Below are positions 45,096 to 54,558 of a stretch of DNA of 64,000 nucleotides, piece by piece (positions within the stretch are counted from its first letter, which is position 1; the number at the start of each line of letters is the position of its first letter). Origin of the DNA: Methanobrevibacter boviskoreani JH1 (GTDB lineage Archaea > Methanobacteriota > Methanobacteria > Methanobacteriales > Methanobacteriaceae); contig NZ_BAGX02000015.1 of NCBI RefSeq assembly GCF_000320505.1, positions 1-64,000 of the forward strand, written 5' to 3'. The notes beneath the pieces were generated by a model. It had not been told where the DNA came from, searched no databases, and was given only the letters and a program-made list of their open reading frames with translations. A program made the position numbers and the translations under genes.

Positions 45096-45260
45096 CTATT
45101 CTTGTTCTAAAGCATTAATTGGACATGCATCAACACATGTACTACATTCCTTACATTCATCAGTTTTAAATTCCAAATTTGTCTCTCTGACTGTGATTAA
45201 ATTTCTAGGACATACACCTGCACATTCACCACAGTAAACACACCAATCTTTAACAATCAT
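45096..45260 (-). CDS. Small 2[4Fe-4S] ferredoxin
   Basis: A 54-residue ferredoxin, too short for most gene callers. The start is ATG 45260 (MIVKDWCVYCGECAGVCP) after AAGGAGAATCATT. Cluster motifs are CVYCGECAGVCP and CKECSTCVDACP, each CxxCxxCxxxCP. It ends LEQE at a TAG, 8 bp before the geranylgeranyl reductase start. In Methanosarcina acetivorans an adjacent ferredoxin is required for full lipid saturation by that reductase, so the same role is likely here. Confidence 0.93.
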   Translation of the reverse strand: MIVKDWCVYCGECAGVCPRNLITVRETNLEFKTDECKECSTCVDACPINALEQE

Positions 45261-45560
45261 AATGATTCTCCTTAATAAAATTATAGTAATTAAAAATTAA
45301 TTAAGAATAAGTATAATATTAAAATTAAATTATCATTTTTATATTATTTAAATGTTTAGTAAATATGGATTTAAAGAATGATAATTTGAAAAAAAATAAA
45401 AATAAACCAATATAAACAAAATTAAAAAAATATCCAAAATATAAAGGTTATAAAATAGATTCAATCAAATTGAAATAATATAAAAAAAGTAAAATAGACA
45501 AAAAAATGTGAATCAGGATCTAAAAAACATGAGTATATTAAAACTAATTAAATAAAACAA

Positions 45561-45653
45561 AAAAAGTGAAAAACTAATTAAAAAAATGTTAAACTAAAAA
45601 TCTAAATAAATAAAAAAAAGTGAAAAACTAATTAAAAAAAAGTTTTTAAACTA
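45561..45653. repeat. Direct repeat AAAAAGTGAAAAACTAATTA, two copies 54 bp apart
   Basis: In the spacer 45261-45650, AAAAAGTGAAAAACTAATTA starts near 45561 and again near 45615; both are followed by A-runs and a TTAAACTA. No gene is seen in the spacer. The downstream copy abuts the stop of the acyltransferase gene, so it may relate to transcript ends. Confidence 0.5.
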
Positions 45654-46268
45654 AATCATGTTTGGAACCCTAAGTGAGGCTGGTAATGGTTTGATTTTAG
45701 CAGGTGTACCTATAGCTAAATAATATGGAGGAACACTTCTGGTTACAACCGCTCCTGCAGCAACTATAGCTCCTTCCCCTATCTCTAGATTAGATAAGAA
45801 TGTTGAGTTTCCCCCTATAGAAGCCCCTCTTCTTATTTGGGGTCCTTTCAATTCATAATCCACTCTAACTGGATATCTATCATTAGTAAAACAAGTACAT
45901 GGACCAATAAACACATTATCTTCTATTATACTATTTGATGGAATATATACATTAGACTGTATACTTATATTATTTCCCAAAACACAGTTTCCTTCAATAA
46001 CTGTATTTGTTCCAACAAGAACATCATCGCCAATTGTAGTATTTTCTCTGATTAAGACATTGTGACCTGTTCTAAAATCATCACCAATAACTACATCATT
46101 ATAGATAACAGAATTTGATCTTATAAAAGGATTTCTACCTATTACAGGTGATTTTGAAAATCTTTTATAGTTGACTCCTATCTTAATGTTATCCTCAATG
46201 AATCTAGGATTATAACGATCTGTAGGTTCTTCCTCATTATCTCCTAATATTCCTAAGAATTTTGCCAT
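45651..46268 (-). CDS. Hexapeptide-repeat (left-handed beta helix) acyltransferase
   Basis: A 205-residue enzyme made of [LIV]GxxxxI-type hexapeptide repeats, such as [18 protein letters not shown] and [18 protein letters not shown], ending with [20 protein letters not shown] and GTPAK, the LbH acetyltransferase signature. Such enzymes acetylate UDP-amino sugars (WbpD/PglD type) for surface glycans. Acceptor unknown; it stands alone. Preceded by a weak GGTC-like site. Confidence 0.85.
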   Translation of the reverse strand: MAKFLGILGDNEEEPTDRYNPRFIEDNIKIGVNYKRFSKSPVIGRNPFIRSNSVIYNDVVIGDDFRTGHNVLIRENTTIGDDVLVGTNTVIEGNCVLGNNISIQSNVYIPSNSIIEDNVFIGPCTCFTNDRYPVRVDYELKGPQIRRGASIGGNSTFLSNLEIGEGAIVAAGAVVTRSVPPYYLAIGTPAKIKPLPASLRVPNMI

Positions 46269-46663
46269 TTTTATCGACCAATATTTATTAAAATTATTAC
46301 ATTCATCAGTATCCTATATATTTTAAAAAAATAATATATTTCTATTAAATAATATTATATAATTCACCTATATATAAAGTTTAGTTTTTTTAAAAAACTT
46401 ATAACTTATAATTTTTATAATAACTAATTAAATAGTTTTCAAAATAGAATAAAAAGATAGAATAGGATTATTTACTAATAAATATAAAAATCAATTACTT
46501 GTTTATCTTATAAAAGAATTAAATTAAGTTTTTAAAAATAATTTATATTTAAACAGAACAATAGGAAAAGTTATAAAACAAGATTTATTAATTAATTGAA
46601 TCAAAACTAAATATAGTAAATTTAATAAAAACACTTATAAGAAATTAGATAAAATGGTGTAAA
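46269..46663. other. AT-rich divergent spacer, nothing recognised
   Basis: About 395 bp between divergent genes for the acyltransferase and the PP-loop protein. TATA-like stretches (TATATATAAAG near 46370-46380) fit promoters on either side, but I cannot assign them. No gene seen. Confidence 0.45.
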
Positions 46664-47731
46664 ATGAAAATAACAGAGGACATTATTCTTGAAAATATTA
46701 ACAGAATATTTAAAGAAATCGACCATAAAGAGGCAGATATAAATATTAAAGAGATCCATTATGATGAGGGCCTTAATGAATTATGGATTATTGGAATGGA
46801 TAGGCCTGATAAATCTGCAATAATCGGCAAAGGGGGATGGATTGTAGGAAGACTGAAAGAAGATCTAGACATTAACAGTATCCATGTAGAAAGCTATACA
46901 GATTTTATGCAAAAGGAATATAGATTAAAACTATCACTCGATAAAGTTAGGAGCTTTCAAAATACATTAAACAAGGAAGATGGTTTATATATTCCAATTG
47001 AAAATCTTAAAAAAACGATTCAGTATAAACTAGAAAACTTAAGTTATTTTAACCTTGAAAAATATCTCAATGAAAATTTTAGAGATAATTTGGATAATGT
47101 TGACAATACTACCCATAAAGCCGTTGTTGCATTATCCGGTGGTGTGGATAGTAGTTTCTCACTAGTTTTAGCACAATATTTAGGATTCAACCCCATTGCA
47201 ATAAGTGTCAATCCAGGCACTATTGTACTTCCAAAACAATTTAGAAACAACATTGACAATATCTGCAATCAAACAGGTATCCAACATAGATATATTGATA
47301 TTGATTACTCCGAATTGATTAAGGAATGTCTTTCCGGAAGAATCCACCCCTGTGGAAGATGCTCCAAACAAATCGAGTCTACAATATTCGATTATGCCAT
47401 AGAAAACAATATTCCAATAGTAATATTTGGTGACATGTTATCTACCGGTAGCCAATGCATCACAGATAACCTATATAATAATCATAATATTAAACGATTA
47501 AACTTACCTGCATCATTATCCTGTGGTAAAATAGAGGGCAAGAAATTAATGAAGGACTATGACTTTAAAGAAATTAAAGGATTTGGCTGTCCACTTCTAT
47601 ATGAGGTTCACAGAAAATACCCCCACATGAGAAAGTATTCCATTCAAAGAATACTTAGGGAAACACGCTCAGGTGCCCTTGAAGTCGGAGAGGCATTAGA
47701 CCTTATATGGAGTTTTTATAAGATCAAATAA
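46664..47731 (+). CDS. KH-like plus PP-loop ATPase, likely sulfur-transfer or nucleotide-modifying
   Basis: A 355-residue protein. Residues 1-90 carry a KH-like fold with SAIIGKGGWIVGRLKEDL (the GxxG loop is IIGKGG). A PP-loop ATPase domain follows, with VVALSGGVDSSFSLVLAQYL (SGGVDS). HPCGRCSKQIESTIF supplies a CxxC pair and FGCPLLYEV a further Cys, as in thiolation enzymes such as TtuA and TtcA. RNA-binding KH plus PP-loop plus Cys suggests tRNA modification, unproven. The ATG has no strong ribosome site. It precedes tRNA-Thr. Confidence 0.82.
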   Translation: MKITEDIILENINRIFKEIDHKEADINIKEIHYDEGLNELWIIGMDRPDKSAIIGKGGWIVGRLKEDLDINSIHVESYTDFMQKEYRLKLSLDKVRSFQNTLNKEDGLYIPIENLKKTIQYKLENLSYFNLEKYLNENFRDNLDNVDNTTHKAVVALSGGVDSSFSLVLAQYLGFNPIAISVNPGTIVLPKQFRNNIDNICNQTGIQHRYIDIDYSELIKECLSGRIHPCGRCSKQIESTIFDYAIENNIPIVIFGDMLSTGSQCITDNLYNNHNIKRLNLPASLSCGKIEGKKLMKDYDFKEIKGFGCPLLYEVHRKYPHMRKYSIQRILRETRSGALEVGEALDLIWSFYKIK

Positions 47732-47809
47732 AATAAATACCCCATCCATTTTTTTAATATTAATCACATATTATTAAATATTAAATCCAATAAAAGTTAT
47801 ACTAAGTGT

Positions 47810-47881
47810 GCCTTATTAGTTTTAATGGTAAAACCTTCGTCTCGTAAACGAATAATAGGGGTTCGATTCCCCTATAAGGCT
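47810..47881 (+). tRNA. tRNA-Thr, anticodon CGT
   Basis: A 72-nt tRNA. The acceptor arms GCCTTAT/ATAAGGC pair with T as discriminator (U73 in RNA, usual for archaeal Thr). The anticodon arm TTCGT/ACGAA encloses CTCGTAA, giving CGT for ACG codons. The T arm GGGGTTCGATTCCCC is intact. No CCA is encoded and no intron is seen. It lies 24 bp before a zinc-ribbon gene. Confidence 0.95.
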
Positions 47882-47905
47882 TAATAAAAAACAGTTTCGA
47901 TTTTT

Positions 47906-48202
47906 ATGAAAAAGAAAATATGCCCCAGATGTGGTTCACGTAAAGTAAAATGGATTATTCCACAGGTCTGGTCAAGATGGATTTGCTATAACTGTGACTA
48001 TACTGGACCGGTTATTGAGGTGGATGACGATTTAGAAAGGGAAATAGTAAATAATTGGAGAGAAAATAAAGAGGAAATCATGAAGGAGGCGGAACTCAAT
48101 CGTCTTAAAATGTTAAATCACGAGAAAGATGAGGAAGACAATGAAGAGGATGATTTAACTGATGAAGAAATCGATAAAAAATTAGAAGATCTTGGAATAT
48201 AA
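47906..48202 (+). CDS. Zinc-ribbon protein with acidic tail
   Basis: A 98-residue protein. MKKKICPRCGSRKVKWIIPQ gives one CxxC and the ICYNCDYTG segment the second. The remaining 55 residues are charged, helical and end in an acidic run (DEEDNEEDDLTDEEIDK). It resembles small archaeal zinc-ribbon proteins of unknown role, possibly nucleic-acid or ribosome associated. It is encoded just after tRNA-Thr on the same strand and may share its promoter. Confidence 0.7.
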   Translation: MKKKICPRCGSRKVKWIIPQVWSRWICYNCDYTGPVIEVDDDLEREIVNNWRENKEEIMKEAELNRLKMLNHEKDEEDNEEDDLTDEEIDKKLEDLGI

Positions 48203-48316
48203 ACCATAGAACGATATTTTAGATGCTATTTTAAAAATCAAAGTTACCCTGACATTACAGGAATGTAAATTTCAATAAAACAATTAAATTAAAAAAAAAT
48301 AAAAAAATCTATTAGA

Positions 48317-49726
48317 TTAATTAGATCTTTCTTCTTTTATAAACTTTTTAATGTTGTCCATTGCAAGGGTAACCATTTCAGGGGAAGGACCACCTGGAAC
48401 TTGTCTCATTTTAACATTTTCAAGGGGATTTAATGCATTCTTTACAAGATTCTCAGGAAGATTTAATTTATCAAAACCAAGCTCCTCTGCAATATCATCA
48501 ACAAATCCACTTGTAACATCTGTTGCCTCCATTTTTTGAGCAGTTGCCTCGTTTACCACCCTTCCAACTATTTTATGAGCTGTTCTAAATGGTATCTTTC
48601 GCTCCCTTACCATGATATCAGCCAAATCAGTAGCAGTAGCAAAGTTCTTACCTGCAAGTTCCAAACATCTATCCTCATTGAATTTAACGGATAAAAGCAT
48701 TTTAGATACAATACTTAAAACAGCTTTAGATTGTTCAAAACTATACCATAAATGAGGTGTGATTTCCTGGAGATCCCTATTATAGGTATATGGTAATGCC
48801 TTAAGCATTGTTAAAACCGTTACAAGTTCTCCGTTAACACGTGTGGCCTTACTTCTTGCAACCTCTGCAACATCGGGATTCTTCTTCTGGGGCATGATTG
48901 ATGATGTGGAACAGTATGCATCATCCATTTGAATTACTCCAAATTCATAGGTACTCCAAAGTATTAGTTCCTCACATATCTTTGAAAGATTAGTGCATAA
49001 TGATGATAAGTCAAATATTGCCTCTATTGCAAAGTCCCTTGATGCAACACCGTCCATGGAATTTTCAAGATATCCATCAAAACCTAACAACTTTGTTGTA
49101 AGTTCCCTATTTATCGGAAAACTAGTGGTAGTCATTGCCGCGGAACCTAAAGGATTAAGATTTACACGTTTATAAGTATCTGATAACCTTTCATAATCCC
49201 TCTTCAAAGCCTGTACATGAGCCATTAAATGATGAGCAATAGTTATAGGCTGTGCATGCTGAAGATGAGTGAAACCGATAAATACAGATTCCTTATAGTT
49301 TGAAGCCATATCCACTAATTCCTCCATAAAATCAAGAATATCATTTTGAATATCCTTTATTTTTTCACGGGTTACAAGTCTTATATCAGTTGCAACCTGA
49401 TCATTTCTTGATTTTGCCGTATGCATAAATCCTGCATTTGGACCAACAATATCTGTTACATAATTTTCAATTGCCATATGTATATCTTCAACAGACGGAT
49501 CGAAGTTTAATACTGAATAACCTTCCTCTTTAAGTTTTAAAAGAGCATGAAGAATATTATCTGCAATATCCTCATCAATAATCTTCTCTTCTTTTAACAT
49601 TAAAGTATGTGCATAATTACATTTAATATCTGCATAAAAAATTTCCTTATCAGCTTCAAGTGATGAAGTAAATTCAGCTGCCTCATCAGTCATCTCTTTA
49701 TCTAATCTTCCACTACGTAAAATCAA
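48317..49726 (-). CDS. argH: Argininosuccinate lyase
   Basis: ArgH splits argininosuccinate into arginine and fumarate. The 469-residue protein has [30 protein letters not shown], and the signature [14 protein letters not shown], plus [20 protein letters not shown]. The start is best at TTG 49726 ([18 protein letters not shown]), 6 bases after AGGTG; the in-frame GTG at 49735 overlaps that site. No other arg gene is nearby. Confidence 0.94.
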   Translation of the reverse strand: MILRSGRLDKEMTDEAAEFTSSLEADKEIFYADIKCNYAHTLMLKEEKIIDEDIADNILHALLKLKEEGYSVLNFDPSVEDIHMAIENYVTDIVGPNAGFMHTAKSRNDQVATDIRLVTREKIKDIQNDILDFMEELVDMASNYKESVFIGFTHLQHAQPITIAHHLMAHVQALKRDYERLSDTYKRVNLNPLGSAAMTTTSFPINRELTTKLLGFDGYLENSMDGVASRDFAIEAIFDLSSLCTNLSKICEELILWSTYEFGVIQMDDAYCSTSSIMPQKKNPDVAEVARSKATRVNGELVTVLTMLKALPYTYNRDLQEITPHLWYSFEQSKAVLSIVSKMLLSVKFNEDRCLELAGKNFATATDLADIMVRERKIPFRTAHKIVGRVVNEATAQKMEATDVTSGFVDDIAEELGFDKLNLPENLVKNALNPLENVKMRQVPGGPSPEMVTLAMDNIKKFIKEERSN

Positions 49727-50201
49727 AAGCCTCACCTAATAATTTTAATGATAAAAAATAATCTTAATTATAATAATATAATATTTGTAAAATAAATATA
49801 AATAATTAATTAATTAATTCGATTATACCAATAATTCTAGAAAGTTTTAATTAACATTAAAAGAAATAGAAGGAATTTGAAACTTAAAATTACTAGAAGA
49901 ATTTAAGCTATTTATTAAACTATCTAAACAAATTCTAAAACAAAACTAAATTATTATAAGATTAGGAAAGTACCATCGAAAATCAAAATAGATTATAAAC
50001 AATAAACCTTAAAAAAAAACTAATCAGTAAAAAAAGACATAACTAAAGAATAAATATAAAAAAAGAGAACGGATTTTATAAAACATTAAAATAATACTAA
50101 AAACTAAATAAATTTAAAATAAAACTAAAAAAGAAGTTAAAAGGCATTAAACAATAAAACTCTAAAAGTAAATAAAATAGAAAAAAGGTTAAGTAAAATA
50201 C
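49727..50201. other. AT-rich spacer, nothing recognised
   Basis: About 475 bp between argH's start and the S27ae stop. No gene, tRNA or clear dyad was found. A repeated AAAACTAAA(T/A)-type pattern is present but too simple to score. Confidence 0.45.
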
Positions 50202-50357
50202 TTAATCTTTGTTTTTCATTTCAGTATATCCGCATTTACCACATGCGTATCTGTCACCGTGGTCAGCCATAAAGACTCCTCCACCACAACGAGGACATAC
50301 TGGATTTTTTCTTTCTAATTTATCATCTTTTACTTCATATAAACTAGATACTTTCAT
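50202..50357 (-). CDS. rps27ae: 30S ribosomal protein S27ae
   Basis: A 51-residue ribosomal protein found below normal gene-size limits. It reads [20 protein letters not shown], then [20 protein letters not shown] and [11 protein letters not shown], a zinc ribbon with two CxxC pairs. In archaea S27ae and S24e are neighbours, and here S24e ends 14 bp upstream. GGAGG lies 7 bases before the ATG at 50357. It is the last gene of the ribosomal cluster. Confidence 0.95.
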   Translation of the reverse strand: MKVSSLYEVKDDKLERKNPVCPRCGGGVFMADHGDRYACGKCGYTEMKNKD

Positions 50358-50371
50358 CAAAAAGCCTCCAC

Positions 50372-50683
50372 TTATTCTTCTTCCTCTTCTTCAGGTTCTT
50401 CAGCAGGTTCAGTATTTTTAAGTAAAACACTTTCGGTTTCAATATAGTCTACATCTTCTTTTGTAGCATATACTTTTGCATAACCTAAAGCTCTAGGTTC
50501 ACCATAATATGGATCAATAGTGTCTACAACAACTAAATCTTTTTGTGAATCAAGTTGAGCAACTAATCTATTTTTAACATCAATTATTTTAGGAGTAGGT
50601 TCTCCCTCATAATTAATATAAAATTTAATTTCTTTTCTGTTAAAAATTTTATTTTCTTTTTCTTCAATAATTTCTATTTCCAT
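50372..50683 (-). CDS. rps24e: 30S ribosomal protein S24e
   Basis: A 103-residue ribosomal protein with [39 protein letters not shown] and an acidic tail ending in Glu runs. S24e stabilises the small subunit. It precedes S27ae by 14 bp. The ATG follows GAGGGTTAACT. Confidence 0.95.
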   Translation of the reverse strand: MEIEIIEEKENKIFNRKEIKFYINYEGEPTPKIIDVKNRLVAQLDSQKDLVVVDTIDPYYGEPRALGYAKVYATKEDVDYIETESVLLKNTEPAEEPEEEEEE

Positions 50684-50748
50684 AGTTAACCCTCACAGTT
50701 AATTTTAAGGTTAGCTAATTTATCATTAGAGCAAATGGATTTAAGAGA

Positions 50749-51249
50749 TTATATCTCATTAAAATCACTGATAAATTTCTCACCTTTCTCTTTTAAATCA
50801 CCAGCATTTAATAAAACTAAACCTTCATTAGGCTGTCCATATAATACAGTAGTATATTCTGGAGCTAATGCAATTATAGGAAGAACTGCAAGATCTTCTT
50901 CCCCATCAACATCAATAATATATCTGGTATTATTTTCAATTGATTGTTTTATAGCAAACTCTATGGTTTCCCATAGATCATCGGTTATAGTTCCAGCAGG
51001 ATTTACTGCTGTTAAAATATTATCAGTATAATTTATTATAGAATCGTGATCCTTTCTTTGAATACGATTATCAATTATCCCTACATCGGGATAAATATTA
51101 TGAGAAATAAGGTTATTTAAAGTACAATCTCCAGCAGAAATTAAGAATTTAGAAGCTTTGATATCCTCCAATGCATCCTCAAAATTAGGATATAATTCCC
51201 CTAAAGGATCTTTTAATTCCTGAATTAATTTAGTAGTAATTTGTAACAA
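50749..51249 (-). CDS. GTP-dependent dephospho-CoA kinase
   Basis: A 166-residue DUF359 protein, the archaeal enzyme that phosphorylates dephospho-CoA with GTP to finish coenzyme A. Motifs seen: ISAGDCTLNNLISHN, PDVGIIDNRIQRKDH, AVNPAGTITDDLWETI, DVDGEEDLAVLP and LYGQPNEGLVLL. The start codon is TTG at 51249, 6-7 bases after AAGGGTT. Such genes typically sit beside Spt4 and S24e, as here. Confidence 0.93.
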   Translation of the reverse strand: MLQITTKLIQELKDPLGELYPNFEDALEDIKASKFLISAGDCTLNNLISHNIYPDVGIIDNRIQRKDHDSIINYTDNILTAVNPAGTITDDLWETIEFAIKQSIENNTRYIIDVDGEEDLAVLPIIALAPEYTTVLYGQPNEGLVLLNAGDLKEKGEKFISDFNEI

Positions 51250-51364
51250 TTTAACCCTTACCTAATAAATATTATTTATAAATTATTTATATTTTAAATT
51301 TTATATGAGTAATTTCTTAATCATAAAGTTAGTTTTAGAATAATAAAAAAATAAATTTTAAAGT

Positions 51365-51553
51365 CTATTTAACCCTTAATGCATACTCGCCAGGTAATGT
51401 AATATTTAATTCTTCAGCAACTTTAGAATTATCTGGATTAAGAACTATTAAAAGACCACTCCAATTGTCTGAAGTAGCTACCTTACCGGGACATACCGGA
51501 CAAATATCATTATGAGTTATCCTTTTACATTTTGGACATGCTTTTTCAGTCAT
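51365..51553 (-). CDS. spt4: RNA polymerase subunit E'' (Spt4)
   Basis: A 62-residue zinc-binding elongation factor, [20 protein letters not shown], with CPKC and CPVCPG pairs and [19 protein letters not shown] typical of Spt4. It pairs with Spt5 to keep RNA polymerase processive. Its ATG overlaps the end of the Rpo7 gene by 4 bp, so it is translationally coupled. Confidence 0.95.
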   Translation of the reverse strand: MTEKACPKCKRITHNDICPVCPGKVATSDNWSGLLIVLNPDNSKVAEELNITLPGEYALRVK

Positions 51554-52107
51554 TTTTTATTCTTCCTTTTATCCTCTTCTATCCATTCTAATTTACCTAA
51601 ACCGGGTTGTCTCATTGTAAGACCAATTCTATTATCCCTTGCAGATTTAGACTTGAGACTTAAAGCAACAATTCTAGCCCTAACTAAATCATCCTCTCCA
51701 AGGACTTTACTGGATTCGCTTGCAACAAGTGCAACATTCTTAGGATCATAGTTAATATAATCATCGGTTACTTGTGAAACATGGACTAAACCATCCATAG
51801 GTCCAATCCTAACAAATGCTCCAAATTCAGCTATTTCTATAACTTGACCAAGTACAATTTCCTGTTGTTCAGGTTTATAAAATATAGCGGAGAATGTCAC
51901 ATGATGATAAGTAGCTCCATCACCTATAACTAATTGACCTTCACTAATTTCATCAATTTCATAAACACAAACAAGTAAACCTAATTTTTTATCAAGTTGA
52001 CCAATATAAGCTTCATTAAGAGTATCAATTGCTACATCTTTTAAAGGATATTTAAATTTATAAGGAGCTATCCTTACGGTATCCTCAATTTTAGTCGTAT
52101 AATACAA
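51550..52107 (-). CDS. rpoE1: RNA polymerase subunit Rpo7 (E')
   Basis: A 185-residue Rpo7 subunit. It begins [20 protein letters not shown] and has [20 protein letters not shown], then the S1-type OB fold [20 protein letters not shown]. It forms the RNA-binding stalk with Rpo4. The start is TTG after GAGGGATTATT. It overlaps Spt4 by 4 bp. Confidence 0.95.
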   Translation of the reverse strand: MYYTTKIEDTVRIAPYKFKYPLKDVAIDTLNEAYIGQLDKKLGLLVCVYEIDEISEGQLVIGDGATYHHVTFSAIFYKPEQQEIVLGQVIEIAEFGAFVRIGPMDGLVHVSQVTDDYINYDPKNVALVASESSKVLGEDDLVRARIVALSLKSKSARDNRIGLTMRQPGLGKLEWIEEDKRKNKK

Positions 52108-52308
52108 AATAATCCCTCATATTTTTATCAAAAATTAAATAATTTATAAGTTAATAAAAAATTCTAATAAAATATATAATTTAATATCTTATTTATTTTT
52201 AACGATATTTAAAATATTAAGAATTCAATTTATTAATTTTAGAAACAATTAATAATATAAATTTAATTGAATTTATTAAAAATACTTATTAAAACAATTA
52301 ATAGTCAC

Positions 52309-52695
52309 CTATTCCACTTGAATATATCTCTTTTGACGGATATATGCAACCTTAATAGATCTATCTTTTGCACGATTCTTCAATTCAACATCATTTGTTG
52401 CAAGAATTCTGGAATCAGAGATTCTAAGAAGTGCATCATCAACTGTTTCTCCTTTTTTTGTTGAAACATCCATTATTTCAACATCATCAGATTGAGCTAT
52501 TTTTAAAGCTAAAGACGCTTCGGTTCTAATAGTTTTATTTTTATTGTTCTTCAATCCTTCCAACTCACTTACTACAAATTTAGGAGTGGTTAATGTATAA
52601 GACGGTAAAACTTTTTTAAGCTCTTCAATTATATCAATATTAAATTGAAATGGAGCCATGAAAAAATTTGTATCAATTACAACCTCATTTACCAT
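52309..52695 (-). CDS. PIN-domain protein, Fcf1-like
   Basis: A 128-residue PIN nuclease domain. It has VIDTNFFMAPFQFNIDIIEE with the first acidic residue, PKFVVSELEGL, and DDALLRISDSRILATNDVEL with the later acidic residues. Such PIN proteins (COG1412, related to the rRNA processing factor Fcf1) sit between eIF2-gamma and RNA polymerase genes in many archaea, suggesting rRNA maturation. A VapC toxin role is less likely as there is no antitoxin gene. Confidence 0.87.
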   Translation of the reverse strand: MVNEVVIDTNFFMAPFQFNIDIIEELKKVLPSYTLTTPKFVVSELEGLKNNKNKTIRTEASLALKIAQSDDVEIMDVSTKKGETVDDALLRISDSRILATNDVELKNRAKDRSIKVAYIRQKRYIQVE

Positions 52696-52788
52696 TTAAT
52701 GCCTTCTAGAAAATCTATTAAAAGAAAAAATTACTTATTAAACCGATTAGTTCTTAATAAATATTGTTAAAAAATTTAATAAAATAAT

Positions 52789-54021
52789 CTATTTTATAAT
52801 ACCAAAACCTATTAATCTCCAACGAGCACCGACTCTACGGCTTAAAGCTACTCTTGTATCTTTATCAGCACAAATAGGTAATTTCAATTTAACACCAACT
52901 AATCCGCCTTTAAGTGAAGTTACTACACCAATGGTAGTAGTTGTACCACAGTTAATCATTAAAAGTTCTTTAAGTTTAATTGGTGAAACTTCTCTCTCTT
53001 CTTTAGTACCAACAACACGTTCTAAAAGGTTTACATCCATTTCAAAATTGAATAAAACTGGAGGCAATTTATCTTCTTTACCTGCAACAGAACCACTTAA
53101 AGAATCGGCTTTAGTAAGAGATGGATCAAGTTTAGTAGCGACACCTACTAATCCACCAGGGGTAACTTTTTCAACTTGTTGACCTCCTGCCTCTAAACCA
53201 ATAATCTCTGATTTAAGTGGAATCCAATTTGAATTTTTATCTTTATCAGAACTAGCGTCAACACCAGGTCTTACCTCAATTGTATCTCCCAAATGGAGAG
53301 TTCCTTGTACTAATGTACCACCAATAACTCCACCTTTAATTTTATCAGGTGAAGAACCAGGTTTATTAATATCAAATGAACGAGCTACATACATTAATGG
53401 AGATTTTCTAACACTTCTTCTAGGTGTTTTAATATTTTTATCAATAGCTTCAATTAAAATATCAATATTTGCACCTTGTTGAGCAGATACAGGTATTATA
53501 GGGGCATCTTCGGCACAGGTACCTTTTACAAACTCCTTAATTTCCTTATAACTTTCAATAGCTCTTTCTTTAGAAACAATATCTATTTTGTTTTGAACTA
53601 CAATAACATCCTTTACACCAATTACATCAAGAGCCATTAAATGCTCTTTAGTTTGTGGCTGTGGACAATGTTCATTTGCAGCAATTACTAAAACTGCACC
53701 ATCCATTATTGCAGCACCAGATAACATTGTAGCCATTAAAGTCTCGTGTCCCGGAGCATCTACAAATGAAATTTTCTTAATTACATCAGTTTTATTACCA
53801 CAATGTTCACATACTTCTTTTGTAGTATAACACTGAGGTTCATCACAAACAGGACATTTTCTAAATTCAATATCTGCATAACCTAAACGGATAGAGATAC
53901 CTCTTTTAGTTTCTTCACTGTGTGTATCAGTCCATACTCCAGATAAAGCTTTTGTGAGTGTAGTTTTACCATGATCTACATGTCCAACTAAACCTATATT
54001 TACATCAGCCTGTACTTTCAC
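52789..54021 (-). CDS. eif2g: Translation initiation factor 2 subunit gamma
   Basis: A 410-residue GTPase that carries Met-tRNA to the ribosome. It has P-loop [19 protein letters not shown], switch region [11 protein letters not shown], the zinc knuckle [26 protein letters not shown] and NKID. The GTG start at 54021 follows AAGGTGTAATCT. It is part of the conserved S6e-eIF2g-PIN order. Confidence 0.96.
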   Translation of the reverse strand: MKVQADVNIGLVGHVDHGKTTLTKALSGVWTDTHSEETKRGISIRLGYADIEFRKCPVCDEPQCYTTKEVCEHCGNKTDVIKKISFVDAPGHETLMATMLSGAAIMDGAVLVIAANEHCPQPQTKEHLMALDVIGVKDVIVVQNKIDIVSKERAIESYKEIKEFVKGTCAEDAPIIPVSAQQGANIDILIEAIDKNIKTPRRSVRKSPLMYVARSFDINKPGSSPDKIKGGVIGGTLVQGTLHLGDTIEVRPGVDASSDKDKNSNWIPLKSEIIGLEAGGQQVEKVTPGGLVGVATKLDPSLTKADSLSGSVAGKEDKLPPVLFNFEMDVNLLERVVGTKEEREVSPIKLKELLMINCGTTTTIGVVTSLKGGLVGVKLKLPICADKDTRVALSRRVGARWRLIGFGIIK

Positions 54022-54082
54022 AGATTACACCTTACTTAAAAATTATAAAATTCATAAAAAATTTAAATTAAGAATAGTATAA

Positions 54083-54463
54083 CTATTCTTCATCTTCTTC
54101 ATCAGATCCTAAGATATCACTTAAAGATTTTGAACCACGACTTAAAACAATGGTGTTGATTTGAACAATATCATCAGATATAGTGTTTCCTCTCATTGTT
54201 TTTCTTCTTTTTTCTCCAGCTCTTTCAGGTTTGTAACCTACTCCACCAGATACTAAAGTTTTGATTCTTCTAGGTCCTGAAATATCTTTTCTCATAGCAA
54301 ATCCGTTCTTATCAGATCCACCAGTGATTTTTAAATTATAACCATCTAAACCAATAGCACTACCGTCAACATCGTCACCGATTTTTTTACCATTGAAAAT
54401 AGTTTCTTCAGTTTCAATTTGGTAAGTTTGATCTTTATCAGAAACAACTACTTTAAATACCAC
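54083..54463 (-). CDS. rps6e: 30S ribosomal protein S6e
   Basis: A 126-residue protein with MVFKVVVSDKDQTYQIETEE and the conserved GSDKNGFAMRKDISGPRRIK and KRRKTMRGNTISDDIVQINT. The GTG start at 54463 has AGGAGG 7 bases upstream. It lies between IF5B and eIF2-gamma in the standard archaeal order. Confidence 0.95.
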   Translation of the reverse strand: MVFKVVVSDKDQTYQIETEETIFNGKKIGDDVDGSAIGLDGYNLKITGGSDKNGFAMRKDISGPRRIKTLVSGGVGYKPERAGEKRRKTMRGNTISDDIVQINTIVLSRGSKSLSDILGSDEEDEE

Positions 54464-54558
54464 AGCTATTCCTCCTTTTAGTTTTTTTATAAAATTCCTA
54501 TATAATACGATTATTAGTTATGTTTTAACCAAATCTAAAATCAATTAAATAATAATGA

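Noticed and set aside
52309-52695. PIN protein as a VapC toxin of a toxin-antitoxin pair
   Set aside because: No antitoxin gene is adjacent, and the conserved position beside eIF2-gamma and Rpo7 fits the Fcf1-like housekeeping family.
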